Of a DNA stretch of 64,000 nt, positions 22,930 to 34,941 are shown piece by piece. Position 1 is the first letter of the stretch. Every line of letters begins with the position of its first letter. The notes beneath the pieces were generated by a model. It worked only from the letters and a program-made list of their open reading frames with translations. It was not told where the DNA came from and searched no databases. The DNA lies in contig NC_135370.1 in the NCBI RefSeq assembly GCF_049243985.1, forward strand, positions 7,819,492-7,883,491. The letters run 5' to 3'. The translations under genes were made by a program, and so were the position numbers. This DNA comes from Paroedura picta (taxonomy: Eukaryota; Chordata; Lepidosauria; Squamata; Gekkonidae).

Positions 22930-24480
22930 TCCTCCTACAAGCACTGCATACAGACATACATGCAAAAATCAGAGTTGGTATTTCTGGCTCAGTGACTGAC
23001 CCAATTCCAATTCAGAGAGGAGTTAAACAGGGGTGTGTCCTGGCCCCCATGCTGTTTAATCTTTATTTGAATGATGGTGTTTTGAGGTTAACTGGACCGG
23101 AGCTTATTCCTCCCTCCTTTGGGCAGCAAAAAGTATCAATCCTATTATATGCGGATGATATGGTTTTAATTTCAAGCACCTGCATTGGTTTAAAGAGTGT
23201 TGGTCAAACTAGGAGATTACTCTAATGAGGAGGCTCTTAATATAAATTACAACAAGACCAAAGTCATGGTCTTTAGGAGAAGGCCAAAGAGATTTAAATG
23301 GAACATCCATAATATTCCCATTGAACAAAGCAGCTCATTCAAATACCTGGTAGTGACCTTCACTGAGACACTGAGTTGGAACAACCATTTAGCCTTGATT
23401 AAGGCCCCCACTCTTAATTGAGGCCATACTAAGATTCTATGCATCTAAGGGAGGATTTCTTATTGATCCAGCAATAAAACTATTTGTAGCCAAGGCCTTA
23501 CCCCATCTCCTTTATGGTATCGAAGTCTGGGGATAAAGGGATCATCTGATTTGTAGTTTGGAAGTGATTCAGAATCACTTCCTTAGATGTATTTTGGCCT
23601 TACCTAAAGGAACTCCTGCCGCACATATGCGTGCAGAGTTAGGGTTTCCATCAATCAGGGCTTGAGTCCACTTAGCTTTGTAAACATTTTGGGCAAAACA
23701 TAGGAAAAACACTACCAATTTAATATTCAAGCAATGTTTTGAGCTAACCTTGAATACGGATCCTTTCCAACTTGCCTTATGATAAAATACAATCACGGTA
23801 TTCCATCCCAGATGATGTATTAAGAGCAGAAGTTGATGGGTCTAATCTGAGAGATTGGATCTTTAATACTGATGCCATACTGGATAGGCAAATAATAATA
23901 AAACTTTTCTCCTTTGTTTAAACTATTCAAAACAGTCCATCTCAGATCAGACTATTTAGTAACCATTTCTGTACAAAAACTTAGAATGGCGTTTGCTCAT
24001 TTACGCTTTCAAGTTATGCCATCAGCCCTATTCTCAGGTCGTTTTTCCGGTGTACCTTTTGACCTTCGCCTATGTATTTGTGGAGAACCTGCTGTTGAAG
24101 ACCTTTATCGTTATGTTTTGGATTGTCCACTACACTTGGAGCCAAGAACCAAATATATTGAGAGATTTTTGAGTGGCCAGAACTTCCCTGTGAATTTGGA
24201 CAAAATAGTCTTTTTATTATTGAATACCAACCCCCTAATTAGTTATAATGCTTCACTATTTGCATTAGCAGCAAGGAAAATTCGAGCCAAATTTATGCCA
24301 CCAGAGAGCTAGAAACCTGAATTCTTATTGTCTTTTATTATCAATGGACTACCGCATGCATTGTTCTAATTCCTTTACTGTTTTTATATCAACTGATATG
24401 ATATTAATTGCATTGTAATGGCCTATGGCTGGAAACAATAAGGTCTTATACATACATAAACAACAGATAAAAATAATACA
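22930..24480 (+). mobile_element. Non-CR1 LINE, RT to 3' end, decayed
   Basis: Broken LINE frames in series. RT block QRGVKQGCVLAPMLFNLYLN and LLYADDMVLISS (22992-23225) use a YADD motif and surroundings unlike CR1 and L2. A later frame (23500-23660) reads LPHLLYGIEVWG with the usual thumb-region HFLRCILALPKGTPAAHMRA. The last frame (23914-24312, 132 aa) ends in a Cys/His module, CICGEPAVEDLYRYVLDCP. The 3' end has TTGTAATGGCCTATGGCTGG and an AATA-rich tail. Several stops and frameshifts: an old copy. The frame at 31378-31707 (minus) is the same lineage. Clade not assigned. Confidence 0.75.
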
Positions 24481-24554
24481 ATAAAAAGGCATAAAACCCC
24501 CAGTGACCCAGTCCCAAGAATTATAACAGCCCCTCCTTCCTCCCCCCATGCTGC

Positions 24555-24870
24555 CTAGACTCCTGGGATGATGTTATTTTGGAGGAGGGACAAGATCTCC
24601 TGTCAGCCTGGCCTCAACCAAAAGCCTGGATGAAGAGCTCCATCTTGCAGGTCCTGCAGAATTGTGTCTGCTCTGACAGGGGCCTTAGCTCTTCTGGGAG
24701 CTTGGTTGAGGCCAGGTAAACTTCCCGTGGGCCCAGGACCACCAAAGAACCCTGAAGGAGGTATAGGAAGACAGACAGTCCCTTAAGTAAACTGGGCCCA
24801 GACTGTGGATGGCCTTAAAGATTAGCACCAGAACCTTGAACTTGATCTGGTCTACAACTGGTAAGCAATT
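24555..24870 (-). mobile_element. L2-type LINE 3' fragment
   Basis: Reverse of L2 C-terminal coding/3' sequence: AGCTCCATCTTGCAGGTCCT, TTCTGGGAGCTTGGTTGAGG, AGACTGTGGATGGCCTTAAAGATTA (in part). Encodes a degraded LNCLPVVDQIKFKVLVLIFK on the minus strand. Parallel to 32060-32350. Confidence 0.75.
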
Positions 24871-25346
24871 CAAATCTAAGTGGCTACATGGAGATGGCAG
24901 GTGGCAGGGGGCGTGTCTCAGTGCAGTGCAGAGCTTGGAGGCACTGCTAAAGGCTAGGTTGCCAGAGGAGGAAAACTGGGACAGAGTCCATGGCTGCGCA
25001 TGCCTCTGTCTCCTCCTCCATCCTTTCGATTGCATCCTGAAGAGCTCCCCTTTCCTCCCCACCCCACCCAGTTCCTCCTATTATTGTCACAAAGAGGGAG
25101 GGGGGAGATGCGACTGGGAGAAGCTGGTGTTCAGGAAAGGAAGACACAAACGACAGGGAGGGCCACTATTAGGGAGGGCTGCCCTGGACCCACAGGTTGG
25201 AAAACACTGCTTGGAATGATTGGAATGATTCCACCACACGTTTGATCCCTTCTGCAGACAATGAGCTTAGCAGTCAGAGAGCTGAGAAAGGGGACCACAG
25301 CTGGTGAGAGACAGCTCCGGCACCCTTTTCTGGACTCCCCTGCCAG

Positions 25347-25562
25347 TAGGGTTGCCAGCTTCAGTTTGGGAAACAGCTGAAGATTTTGGGGGTGGAATGA
25401 GTGGGATTTGGGACAGGGAAGGACCTCAGTGGAGAATAATACTATGGAGTCACCCCCCCCTCCAAAGCAGCCAATTGCTCCAGGGGAACTGAGCTCTTAA
25501 GTCTGGAGATTGGCTATAATTCCAGGGGATCCCCAGGTCCCACCTGGAGGTTGGCACCCCTA
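25347..25562. mobile_element. hAT-like MITE with TAGGGTTGCCA termini
   Basis: Begins TAGGGTTGCCAGCTTCAG and ends GGAGGTTGGCACCCCTA, giving imperfect terminal inverted repeats. Flanks are CCTGCCAG (25339-25346) and CCTGCCAT (25563-25570), an 8-bp duplication with one difference. Interior carries GATTTTGGGGGTGGA and CTCCAGGGGAACTGAGCTCT. Non-coding; a common squamate-type repeat. Confidence 0.8.
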
Positions 25563-25874
25563 CCTGCCATCTCTACTTGCTTTGTCCCCCTTTGGCTTCT
25601 CTGCTTCAGTGGGTGAGAATTTTGCTTGTTTGACATCCCTATGCAAATCTTGCCCATGTTGTGCTTTCAGAATGCACACTGCCAGCTTCCTAATATTTCA
25701 GCAGCCACTGGGGTCAGGATTTAAAAGTGTCTCAATTAAGCAGCCTTTGTGAAGTGCTTGGAAATCTGCATTAAGGGACAATCAACTGGATTAATACATA
25801 CTACAGATTTCTGACTCAACACAAACTGTAAAGCGCTCATAAATACTACTGGAAAATAGATTCTCCCTAGAAGA

Positions 25875-25912
25875 AGAGTTGGTTTTTATGCCCTGCTTTG
25901 CTGTACCAGACT
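25875..25912 (-). mobile_element. CORE-like SINE tail scrap
   Basis: AGAAGAAGAGTTGGTTTTTA then TGCCCTGCTTTGCTG is the reverse of the SINE 3' tip; the rest is absent. Confidence 0.55.
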
Positions 25913-25914
25913 TC

Positions 25915-26560
25915 TTGATGCTGATTTTTCAAATATCAAGGCTTATATCCATTCCAGGATATCGTGGGGGAAAGGTAGGGTCACTTCAGATCAATCATGC
26001 ATGTTGCAGAGGGAAATTTTAAAGTGCCCAAAATCAAAATGGGAACCGATTCAGTGTAGATGGGAGGGATTTATTTGAACTGGGAGTGGGTAAAAAGTCC
26101 CATACAGACTACACCCTAGTTGGCTCGTTCAGAGACTTCTTGCTCCTCTGAGCACACTTCCTCCCTGCTTGCCTCCAGAACAGACAGAATGAAGACAACT
26201 GAACAGTTAGACAGTTGGAGCTCTCTCTTCCCTTTCTATATAGTTTGTTTCTCTTCTTAAGAAAGCTATTTTATTCTTTTAAGTTGCACCCCCTTGCATA
26301 TTTAAACTCTGCAGCTGGAGAGGCTGCAAGGTGGAGTGGCAGTCAGGCAGGAAGAGGGTGGCCAATAACTTCTTTTGTTGTCTAGCCGAACTGACTGGAG
26401 CATCATGTGGGTGTCTGGGAGAAGGGGGCCAAGAGAGTCTAGACCCTGACCCAGCTGACTATGGGCCACAGGACTATAGATCACCTGGGAGAAGCCCCTT
26501 TATGCCACAAGGATACTGTGTAATATAATTTCTGGAGGTTTATCCCCCTCCCGTTAATTT
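25915..26560 (+). mobile_element. LTR-like dispersed repeat, copy 3 (fossil)
   Basis: Matches copies 1 and 2 from CAAATATCAAGGCTTATATCC through the CCAGGATATCGTGGGGGAAA block to a TATA-like GGGTAAAAAGTCCC, then continues downstream, which would be the R/U5 side if this is an LTR. Lacks the upstream CCAAT part. Right boundary uncertain. Broken, old, no coding parts. Confidence 0.45.
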
Positions 26561-27045
26561 TATGGATGTCTGAAGAAGCAATTCAAGGAGATGACCCTGT
26601 TTTTACACATCGGGGGAAAGCTGGTCATGTTTCCAGTAATGAATGCATGTGAAATAGTTGCTAGGGTTCCACCCTATTTTGCTGATCATGCTACAGTTGC
26701 TGAAACATCTGGGGGAGGGGGGGGCAACCCTGATTCCAGCATAGGATTTGGAGGCTATTTTTAAAAATCCATTTTGCATTGACCTGGGAGTCAACACAAG
26801 CACTGGTAACCTGGAGAAGGCAACTAGTAGGCCTAGTTCTTCCTGAGACCTCTTGTTTGTGGGGTGCAGCAGCAGAAAAGGAGCACAAAAGGATAGATAA
26901 TAAAGGAGGAAATCTTTGCTGGGAGAAAAGACTCCTTGGTTAAATAACAGAAGCTACGCTGGGCCTCAGACAGACCCCAAATGAACAGTGTCTGCACATT
27001 TAGACATAGCTGGACAATTCTGCACTTTGTGATACAAAACTTTAC
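26561..27045. other. Intronic DNA, nothing recognised
   Basis: No exon or repeat identified before the CR1 fragment. Confidence 0.35.
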
Positions 27046-27623
27046 TCAGATACTTTACTCTGCTCTGGTTCGGCCTCACTTGGAGTCCTGTGTTCAGTTT
27101 GGGGCACCCCAGTTGAAGAGGGATGTTGACAAACTGGAGCATGTCCAGAGGAGGGCAACAAAGATGGTGAGGGGTTTGGAGACCAACACGTATGAAGAAA
27201 GGTTGGGGGAGCTTGGTCTGGTTAGCCTAGGGAGGAGACGACTGAGAGGGGTTCTGATAACCATCTTCAAGTGTTTAAAAGGCTGCCTTATAGAGGATGG
27301 AGCAGAGTTGTTCTCTCTTGCCCCAGAGGGACAGACCAGAACAAATGGGATGAAATTAATTCAACAGGAATTCCATCTAAACATCCGGAAGACGTTCCTG
27401 ACAGAGCGGTTTCTCAGTGGAACAGGCTTCCTTGGGAGGTGGTGGGTTCTTTGGAAATTTTTAAACAGAGGCTAGATAGCCATCTGACCGAGAGGCTGAT
27501 TCTGTGAAGGCAAAGGGGTGACAGGTTACAGTAGATGAGTGATTGGGATGTGAGTGTCCTGCATAGTGCAGGGGGTTGGACTAGATGACCCATGAGGCCC
27601 CTTCCAACTCTATGATTCTATGA
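27046..27623 (+). mobile_element. CR1 LINE 3' portion, older subfamily
   Basis: Encodes [36 protein letters not shown] and [20 protein letters not shown], the CR1 C-terminal region, in the frame at 26981-27475. A frame change near 27400 shifts the normal NRLPWEVV end to the neighbouring frame. The 3' UTR has GATTGGGATGTGAGTGTCCT and ends with ATTCTATGA. Confidence 0.9.
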
Positions 27624-29747
27624 AAACAACTAGACTAGGAAAAATATTTTAAATGTGGGATCTTTGGGGTTGTTGGGTTTTTTTTTTTGCATGGTTGTCT
27701 TAGGGGGGTATGAATCTATCGGTCTCTGCTTGCTGACCCTGCTCATTAATGAAAACAGGCATGCAAGATATAGGTCCTTGAGGTAAACTCATTTGTACCA
27801 GCTACACCACTCTAATTTGATATTTGGCATGTGGCGTACTCGGGGAACGATCCCACTCCCCTTACACACTCATTGCTCCTCTTCGCTCTGATGTCTTCGT
27901 GTTTTAGGAGGATGCCACAGCGGGAAACTCCGAAAGAAGGAAAGTGAAGCTATAAAATTGTACATTTAGATCCGTAGAACAGCTGTAAATATTAATGATG
28001 CCCGAGACAATGGCGGTTCTGCAAGAGATGTTTATTGTAATGGTAATTTCGGCTCAAAGATGAGAAGGGAACAAGCAGAAGAGCTGGAAAGGAGAGGAAT
28101 CAGACAAATCAAGGGCAAAAGTGTATAATTAGAACCAAGGCTCAGGGTTAGAAATGGGAAGAGGGGAGTTGAGAGAAAAGGCCCCCAACAACTCGGTTTT
28201 CAAGTAGAAAAGGAGATTACTTTAAGCTTTGCTTAGATGCCTCTGATCTTGAGAAGAAAAGCTAGGGACTGAAAGGAACCTCGTGCTTATTAGGTAGAAA
28301 TCTAGAAGGTTTTTAAAAGGATTTCAAAATAGGCCAGAAACTTTCACCTTCACAGCAGGCAAGCAAGTGGAACCAATCAGGAGGGATGAAAGCTTAGTTT
28401 GTTTTAGAAATGGACAAATGGTAGCATTAAAGAAGAATTCCCATTGAATTCTCAGTGTTGCTAGGCAACCACACCAATATCACTAAACCCTCCAAGCCTT
28501 GTTTCCCCCTGAGGGTGTGAACAGGGAAGCCAAAACAGTCTTGGAAATATACCACCACCACGATCACCATCACTGTCATGTTCCATGATGAAGGCAGAAT
28601 CATTGGGGAGAGGCCCAACATGACTACCGCAAACTCTCTACCTGGCCCTGAAGTGGAAGCCTCCATGCCACTAAACCCAACCCAGCCCAGTCGAGACCAC
28701 CACACAACTTGGCCCAGAAACTGTGCCGGCCTGCCAGCCAGCTAGAGAAAGGATGTTGGGATTCAAGATGGAAAGAAGGCAGCAGGGCCAACAGCAGCCA
28801 TTGTGCAACTGGGATTGGTCCTGCCTGGTGGCCGAAACAGGTTTCCAGGGATGGAGAAGGAGGGGGGGGGAGCTGAAGACAGGCGGGAGTCTGGGTGGGA
28901 AGAGACTTTGAAGCTGCCAGAGAAGAGAAAGAGGAAATAGTAGGGTAGGAAATATAGGGGGATATGAGATGAATCCTTGTCATGTCTAATTCTGAATAAC
29001 ATTCTCAGAGTGTGGACCAAAACATCTATATGATGGGGCCATGTACAGATACAGCACACTTTTCTACAAGCTAAAGTTTGCAAAAAAAAAAAAGTGTTTT
29101 AGGCATACACGCACACTCAAACACACACACACAGAGTAGGATTAAAAAAACCCTAAATCATAAAAGTAATGTCTGCTTCTTTAAGAATGCCACTAAGATC
29201 TCATAAGGCATGTTGTGATTTCTCTGTAGCCAAACCTATGGCTGAGGATCCCAAGCCTTGATTGGTCTCATTATGGGGGAGGGGAAAGAGAGACAGATCC
29301 TAAAAATGTCAATCCAAAGGGAAAGGTAATTCCAAAGGGATGAGGATCAAAAGTGATAAAAATGAGAGTTTAAAATAGGGAAGGGTAACAGAAAGATATA
29401 GTTGGACAGAAGGAAATGAGAGGAGCTTCCAGGCTTTCCAGGAGAAAACAGGAGATGGGAAGGGAGACAGAAAGGAGAGAGGTGGCAGGCCCTCCTGAGG
29501 AAACAAGAGCTCCCTCATATCTAAGGCTCCTCACAACTCCTTGCCATAGATCGTTTATGCACTGGAGGTTTCATGCCAGGCTGCAGGCTGGAATTTTAGT
29601 CGTGGCAGGTTGCCCCACCTCTTCCTGCACCCATATGGGGGAGCATTTGGCCTGGTGCACCTCATCCACTCCAGATCTGTGCTCCTGCACGGGAGCTGGG
29701 GCAGTGAAGTTCCCAGTACATAAACGGTCATATATACACTATTAAAT
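27624..29747. other. Intronic DNA without a recognised gene
   Basis: No exon recognised. Short poly-A near 29080 and a CA stretch near 29120. Scattered open frames without motifs. Confidence 0.4.
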
Positions 29748-29830
29748 TTAACTTTTATTTTATTTTAGCACTTATACCTCGTCCTTCCCTGGAAACTCAG
29801 GGTGGCTTACAAAAGGGTTGAAAAATACAT
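29748..29830 (-). mobile_element. L2-type LINE 3' end fragment
   Basis: TTTTATTTTAGCACTTATAC then GGAAACTCAGGGTGGCTTAC, the reverse of a LINE 3' terminus (GTAAGCCACCCTGAG...). Confidence 0.55.
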
Positions 29831-30059
29831 AGGATATTTCAAATACATAAGAATATTAAATATTAAGTTTTAATGTTTTTTTAAATTAATCAAATATTAA
29901 CAACTAGACCAGTTGATTTCAGCTGCCTCTTTCCGCAAGTGAAAAAAAAGTGGAAGGAGCAAAATGTTAATTCCAGTGGAATTTAGTTGGATGGATTGTA
30001 GACAGGGAGGCCAGCAAACTGTAAAGTTGGTTTTAGGTCTCAGCAATAGGGTTGGCGGA

Positions 30060-31365
30060 ACAACTCTGTCTTGCAGGCCTGATGCAACTGTTTACGTTCC
30101 CGCTGGGCCTTGAGATCTCATTTGAAGAAGAGTTGGTTCACCCGGGAGCTCATTCCACCAGGTAGGGGCCAGGACTGAAAAAGCCCTGGCCCTGGTCGAG
30201 GCTAGGCGCGCTTCCTTCGGGCCGGGGACGACCAACAAGTTCTCACCCGCAGAGCGTAAGGCCCTGCGGGGGGCATAGAGCGGTAGGAGGTCTCTCAGGT
30301 ATGTGGGTCCCAACTCGCGTATGGCCTTGAAGGTTAAAACCAAAACCTTGAACCGGATCCGGGCAGCAATTGGCAGCCAATGCAGCTGCCTCAGCACCGG
30401 CTGTATGTTGGCCCTCCAAGATGTTCCAGTGAGGACCCTGGCAGCTGCATTTTGTACCAGCTGTAGTTTCCGGGTCAGGGATAAGGGTAGGCCTGCATAG
30501 AGCGAGTTACAGAAATCTATTCTGGAGGTGACTGTTGCATGGATCACTGTGGCCAAGTGGCCAGGGGACAGGTAGGGCGCTAGTAGCCGGGCCTGGCGAA
30601 GATAGAAAAATGCCTGGCCCGCTACTCTCTTGACCTGAGCCTCCATAGTCAGGGAGGCATCAATGGTCACACCCAAATTCCTAGCTTGGGGCACGTTGGT
30701 AAGTTGCACCCCATCTAGGGTGGGTAAATTCACTGCCTGTTCCCGCCCCCTTCCCCCCAGCCACAGGACCTCCGTCTTGGAGGGGTTGAGTTTCAGGTGA
30801 TTCTGCTCGAACCATTCAGACACTGCTTCCAAACATCTGGCAAATGGTTCCGGGGGGAGAATTCGGGTGACCGTCCATTAGGAGATAGAGCTGGGTGTCA
30901 TCAGCGTACTGATGGCAACCCAGCCCAAAGCTCCGTACCAGCTGGGCCAGAGGGCGCATAAATATGTTAAACAATGTGGGGGAGAGGACCGTACCCTGAG
31001 GGACCCCCCAAGGGAGTCTATAGGGCTGTGAGAGCTCTTCCCCCACAGCAAACCTCTGGGACTGGTTCTGGAGGAAGGAGCGTATCCAGCACAAGGCTGC
31101 GTCCCATATCCCCGTACCGGCCAGGCGATGTACCAACAGTTCATGGTCCACGATGTCAAAGGCCGCCAATAGGTCTAAAAGGACCAACACGGCTGACCTG
31201 CATCTATCCAGCTGGTGACGGAGGTCATCCAGCAGGGCGACCAAAACCGTCTCCACCCCGTGGCCAGGGCGGAAGACAGACTGATATGGATCAATGATTC
31301 TAACTGCCTTAGATCTCAAAAATTCAATTTCCAGATCCTCCAGTCTACAGATAATCTGCAGCAAT
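30060..31365 (-). mobile_element. L2-type LINE with much of the RT
   Basis: Two overlapping minus-strand frames cover an L2-clade ORF2. The first (31364-30816) has LLDLLAAFDIVDHELLVHRL, WGVPQGTVLSPTLFNIFM and HQYADDTQLYL, i.e. RT palm motifs with the catalytic YADD. The second (30832-30092, 246 aa) has LKLNPSKTEVLWLGG, LGVTIDASLTM, IDFCNSLYAGLPLSL and QLHWLPIAARIRFKVLVLTF, the typical L2 C-terminal region. One frameshift separates them at about 30.82-30.86 kb. The endonuclease and 5' end are missing. Better preserved than the other L2 pieces in the window. Confidence 0.85.
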
Positions 31366-31710
31366 ATTGATTTCTCATCATGTCCAATCAGAAATGATAA
31401 GATCTAATCCCATTGTTGCTATTTTCTGTTGGACTGATGCTGACCAGTTGGACAGAAAGGGATCTTCCAGGAGATTAGACACCAGACTTCCCTGGCGGGT
31501 CTTCGAGTACAGCCCGAGCCAGTACTTAAAAGTTTGCTTCCATGCTCTTGTTGCAGTCAGGTGCTGAACAAGGCCTGCAACCAGGGTTTTATTGCCTACA
31601 CAACTAGACACTGTGTGCAGTGACTGCAAGAAAGAGGCTTGTAATTTTTCAAGTTCTGCATTTGCTGCCTCAGTCCACACGGGGACCCCACAGAGGAGAC
31701 GAGGCAATAT
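31366..31710 (-). mobile_element. Fragment of the non-CR1 LINE lineage
   Basis: The minus-strand frame 31707-31378 (PRLLCGVPVWTEAANAELEK, LYSKTRQGSLVSNLLEDPFL) is collinear with the 23500-23800 part of the LINE at 22930-24480 (LPHLLYGIEVWG...). Both ends are broken. It abuts the L2 element directly. Confidence 0.55.
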
Positions 31711-31854
31711 TTGGATTCGAGCACTTTCATTACAGCTGGTAGATTCTTTATTACCTTTACAATGAAAGAATTTAGACAGCAGTGCCAGTTGACTTTTAGT
31801 AGATTTTGTGACAGATCTCTTGATCTCCTGTGCTCTGCCCTGTTTGTTTGTTTT

Positions 31855-31975
31855 TTTGTTTGTTTAGATTTGGATTTATATACTGCCGTTCCCAGGTGGG
31901 CTCGGGCGGTTTACAACAATAAAAGAATAAAAACACAATAAAACCCCATAACGTCCCTTAATAAATATTACTACT
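31855..31975 (-). mobile_element. LINE 3' end (L2-type) with AT-rich tail
   Basis: GATTTGGATTTATATACTGC, GTGGGCTCGGGCGGTTTACA and (AATAAAA)n: the reverse of a reptilian LINE 3' terminus. Confidence 0.65.
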
Positions 31976-32059
31976 ACTACTGCTGAGGTGGCAAGCAAAA
32001 AAATCTACTAAATGTCTCATCCCCTCGTCCAGCCATGGGCCAACATTCCTGCAGTTCTA

Positions 32060-32350
32060 CTGATGGGAGTGAGGTATCAGATCAGTCAGATATTAGCATG
32101 GGGGAATCCCAGATTGGGAATCAGGACCCCGCCCTGGCCTCAACCATACGCCTGGCAGAAGAGCTCCATCTTGCAGGCCCTGCGGAAAGTTGACAGCTCC
32201 GGCAGGGCCCTTAGCTCTTCTGGGAGCTCATTGCACCAGGCCCTGGGCTGGGTCAAGGCCAGGCGAACACTCCAAGGGCCCGGGACTACCAGTAGATTCA
32301 TACCCACAGAACGAAGTGTCTTGCAGGGGGCATAAGGTACCACGCAGGGC
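32060..32350 (-). mobile_element. L2-type LINE 3' fragment
   Basis: GCAGAAGAGCTCCATCTTGC, TCTTCTGGGAGCTCATTGCA and GGCCCGGGACTACCAGTAGA match the reverse of L2 C-terminal coding sequence (WCNELPEEL in the minus frame), as at 24555 and 57600. Confidence 0.75.
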
Positions 32351-33388
32351 CCTTGAATGCATGGGGCCCATAGCATGTGCTACAAATACTACATGGATAA
32401 ACCAGCTATGGTCCTAGCTCAGAGGTCACTGCACCAAAATTTCATATTCCGACTGCCCCTCCTTCTGCTAATCTGGAGTAATATAGACCACATTCTGTGG
32501 ACAAATGAGGCTACTCAGAGTCTGCTGGATTGCACCTATCCTGAGTAATTATCAGCTGCCTGTCTTTATTGCTGGCAGAGACTATTAGGAACTAATACAT
32601 GCCATTGCCAAATTTTTAGCACTTGTGGGTTTTGTTATGCTGTTACCAAGACATGTTTAATTAGCCATTCATTATTTTAATGCTTAGTACTTTGTATTTT
32701 ATCTTCTAGCTGTACTGACTTAACTCAACATTTGGGTCAGAGGAGAGTTATAATAAAAAGAAAGGAGAGGCTGTGGTCGTGGTACTCAAACGTCCTGTCA
32801 CTCCTCCAGGGCTCTGAGCCACCCTTGTGATTTAGGCCTCTTGCCAATTCAACTGACAGTCAGCCAATCAGAGCCCAGGGAACTGCACTGAGTAGGAGGG
32901 GCTGCGCTAGCCTCAGTTTTCAAAAGCGAGAGGGAAAACATTTTGTCTATGTATATTGCTTATATATTAAGGAGCTGCCCAGTAAAGGCACTCAAGATAA
33001 CTCACAAAATAACCAAAAATCACACAATATGAGGTGCATTACTGAATTAACTGTCCTGTACCAACCAAATTACACTTTATTAAGCAGCAGTAAATATTTT
33101 AAGTAAAGCAGATAAAAAGCAAATTCATGAGACAGGAAGAGTTGTCAGTGAATTAAAAAAAACCCCAAAAGATCAAAATTAAAAAGTTAAAACAAGGGGA
33201 AAATCATACAATATCCCCAAAAGGTCTACTCTGGAAAGGCATGGAATGAGAATGGAAACCCCTCCTCAAAGGAAGGGAATTGCATCCCCTGGGGAGGCAG
33301 TAAGGGGGCTAAGATCATTCCCTCTTGTTGCCCACCTTCAGCTCTGGGATTCGGAAGGTTGCTTCCTTTCAGTAGAGAGGATATATTT
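32351..33388. other. Intronic DNA, nothing recognised
   Basis: AT-rich; no exon or clear repeat seen. Confidence 0.4.
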
Positions 33389-34202
33389 AGGGCTTTTCTG
33401 CATGCCATAAATGTAGCATCATGCTTACCCCATGAAGATGCTATATTCTGGCCGCTCCACATGACTTCGCCAGCCTTCCATGCCTGGCCAGCTAACTGCT
33501 TGCTACATCTGCAATTTTAAACCATGAGTTGGTGCTATCCCCTGGTGGTCAACCAGCAGGCCACTAGCAAAAGTAATGTATGGAGGCAAAGAAATGCTAC
33601 ATCTGCCTACAATGTCCCACCCTTAAACCCTCCTCTTTCTCCCTTCTTCCCAGGGATGGGAATTTCTTCTTCTTCTTTTTTTTTTTTTTAAGGTGAACTG
33701 CCTGGAGCAACAAATAGGTGGACACGCACCTTGTTGAGCCTGTAGATACACAGAATCAGGTTCCCATTTCACACAGGTTACAATTTAACATAGCCTTGCC
33801 AATGCAAGAATCTCATTGTGTGCCCAGGGACCCCCCCCCCAAAGATTGTATTTGCATCTATGAATATGTGAATAGGTTTTTAAACGAATAAGTTTATTAA
33901 AACTTATAATATTTTATTTTATAATATTTTATTAAAATTCGGAAATCGCCAGAAGTGTCGAAAGGGGATTGGTTGCCCAAAGTGATTGACAGTTGTAGGC
34001 AGGCCAAAGAGCAACAAGCATAAAGCACATTGCTCTCTCTTCTCACTTTTCTGGAGCAAGTGAGGAGTGCAAGATGTATGAAAAGCAGCCAGAAACATGC
34101 GAGACAGCTCGAGAGTTGTGGAGTGTGGGTGAGTCGATGAATTCTAGCGCTTTGCCATACAGCAGGCTTCACACTATAATGCCCAATGTGCGGAAAAGCA
34201 CT
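33389..34202 (+). mobile_element. TIR-bearing non-autonomous DNA repeat, copy 1
   Basis: Left end GGGCTTTTCTGCATG and right end (reversed) AGTGCTTTTCCGCACATTG form imperfect terminal inverted repeats. Interior is collinear with 49230-50056 over most of its length: TGGAGGCAAAGAAATGCTAC, TCCCACCCTTAAACCC, GGATTGGTTGCCC, TGATTGACAG, AAAGCACATTGCTCTC. No long frame and no clear target duplication. A hAT-like origin is possible. Confidence 0.6.
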
Positions 34203-34924
34203 GGCCCTTGATAAGACACCCCCCCCACACACAGGCATTTTGCTAATCTGTATTTAAAGCCAACCTAACTAGTGACTATCACTCCGTATGGTGGCAAAGA
34301 ACTCTACAAGAATGAAGGCACACTTGCTTTGTTTTGTATTTTTACCACCTTCCTGGAGAAATGGCATTTCACTTTTCCCGCTGAGTTCCAGATGACCCCT
34401 CTTCCACCCTGATCTGAAAAATCAGAGAGAAAAGAAAAGAAAAGGGAACATAGAAGAAAGTCCAGTTCCAAAGACAGCTGGATCCCTTCTCCCCACAAAA
34501 ACATGTTTTAACATAATATGCTGGCCGACCTTTCAAAATCAATGTGGAGGGCGGAATAGTTGACCCAAAGTGTTTGGAGGAACTACAACTGAATGCTGGC
34601 CCAAAGGGGTTTATGTATCTGGGGGTGTGTGCACATGCCTGTTTATGCTTTTCACCAATGATGTTGCTGACTACAAAACATTTCTCTACTCCCTTTCAGG
34701 CAGAGGTGAATGATGTGCACATTTGTAGTGAGGACACATAGCACAGCCTTTACTCTGAACTGATTTCATGCCAACATATATCCATCACATGGGTCATGTG
34801 ACATCAGAATTATGTTATGATGTCATCGCATTAACAATATGACCCCATCTGCAAGTGGCTGGGATCATTACATCTGCAGGAAGAAGGCCCCCTTTTAGTG
34901 GTACAGAAGAAGGAGCCAATTTAC
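34203..34924. other. Intronic DNA, nothing recognised
   Basis: No exon or repeat identified. Confidence 0.35.
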
Positions 34925-34941
34925 TCATATTTATTTATTTA

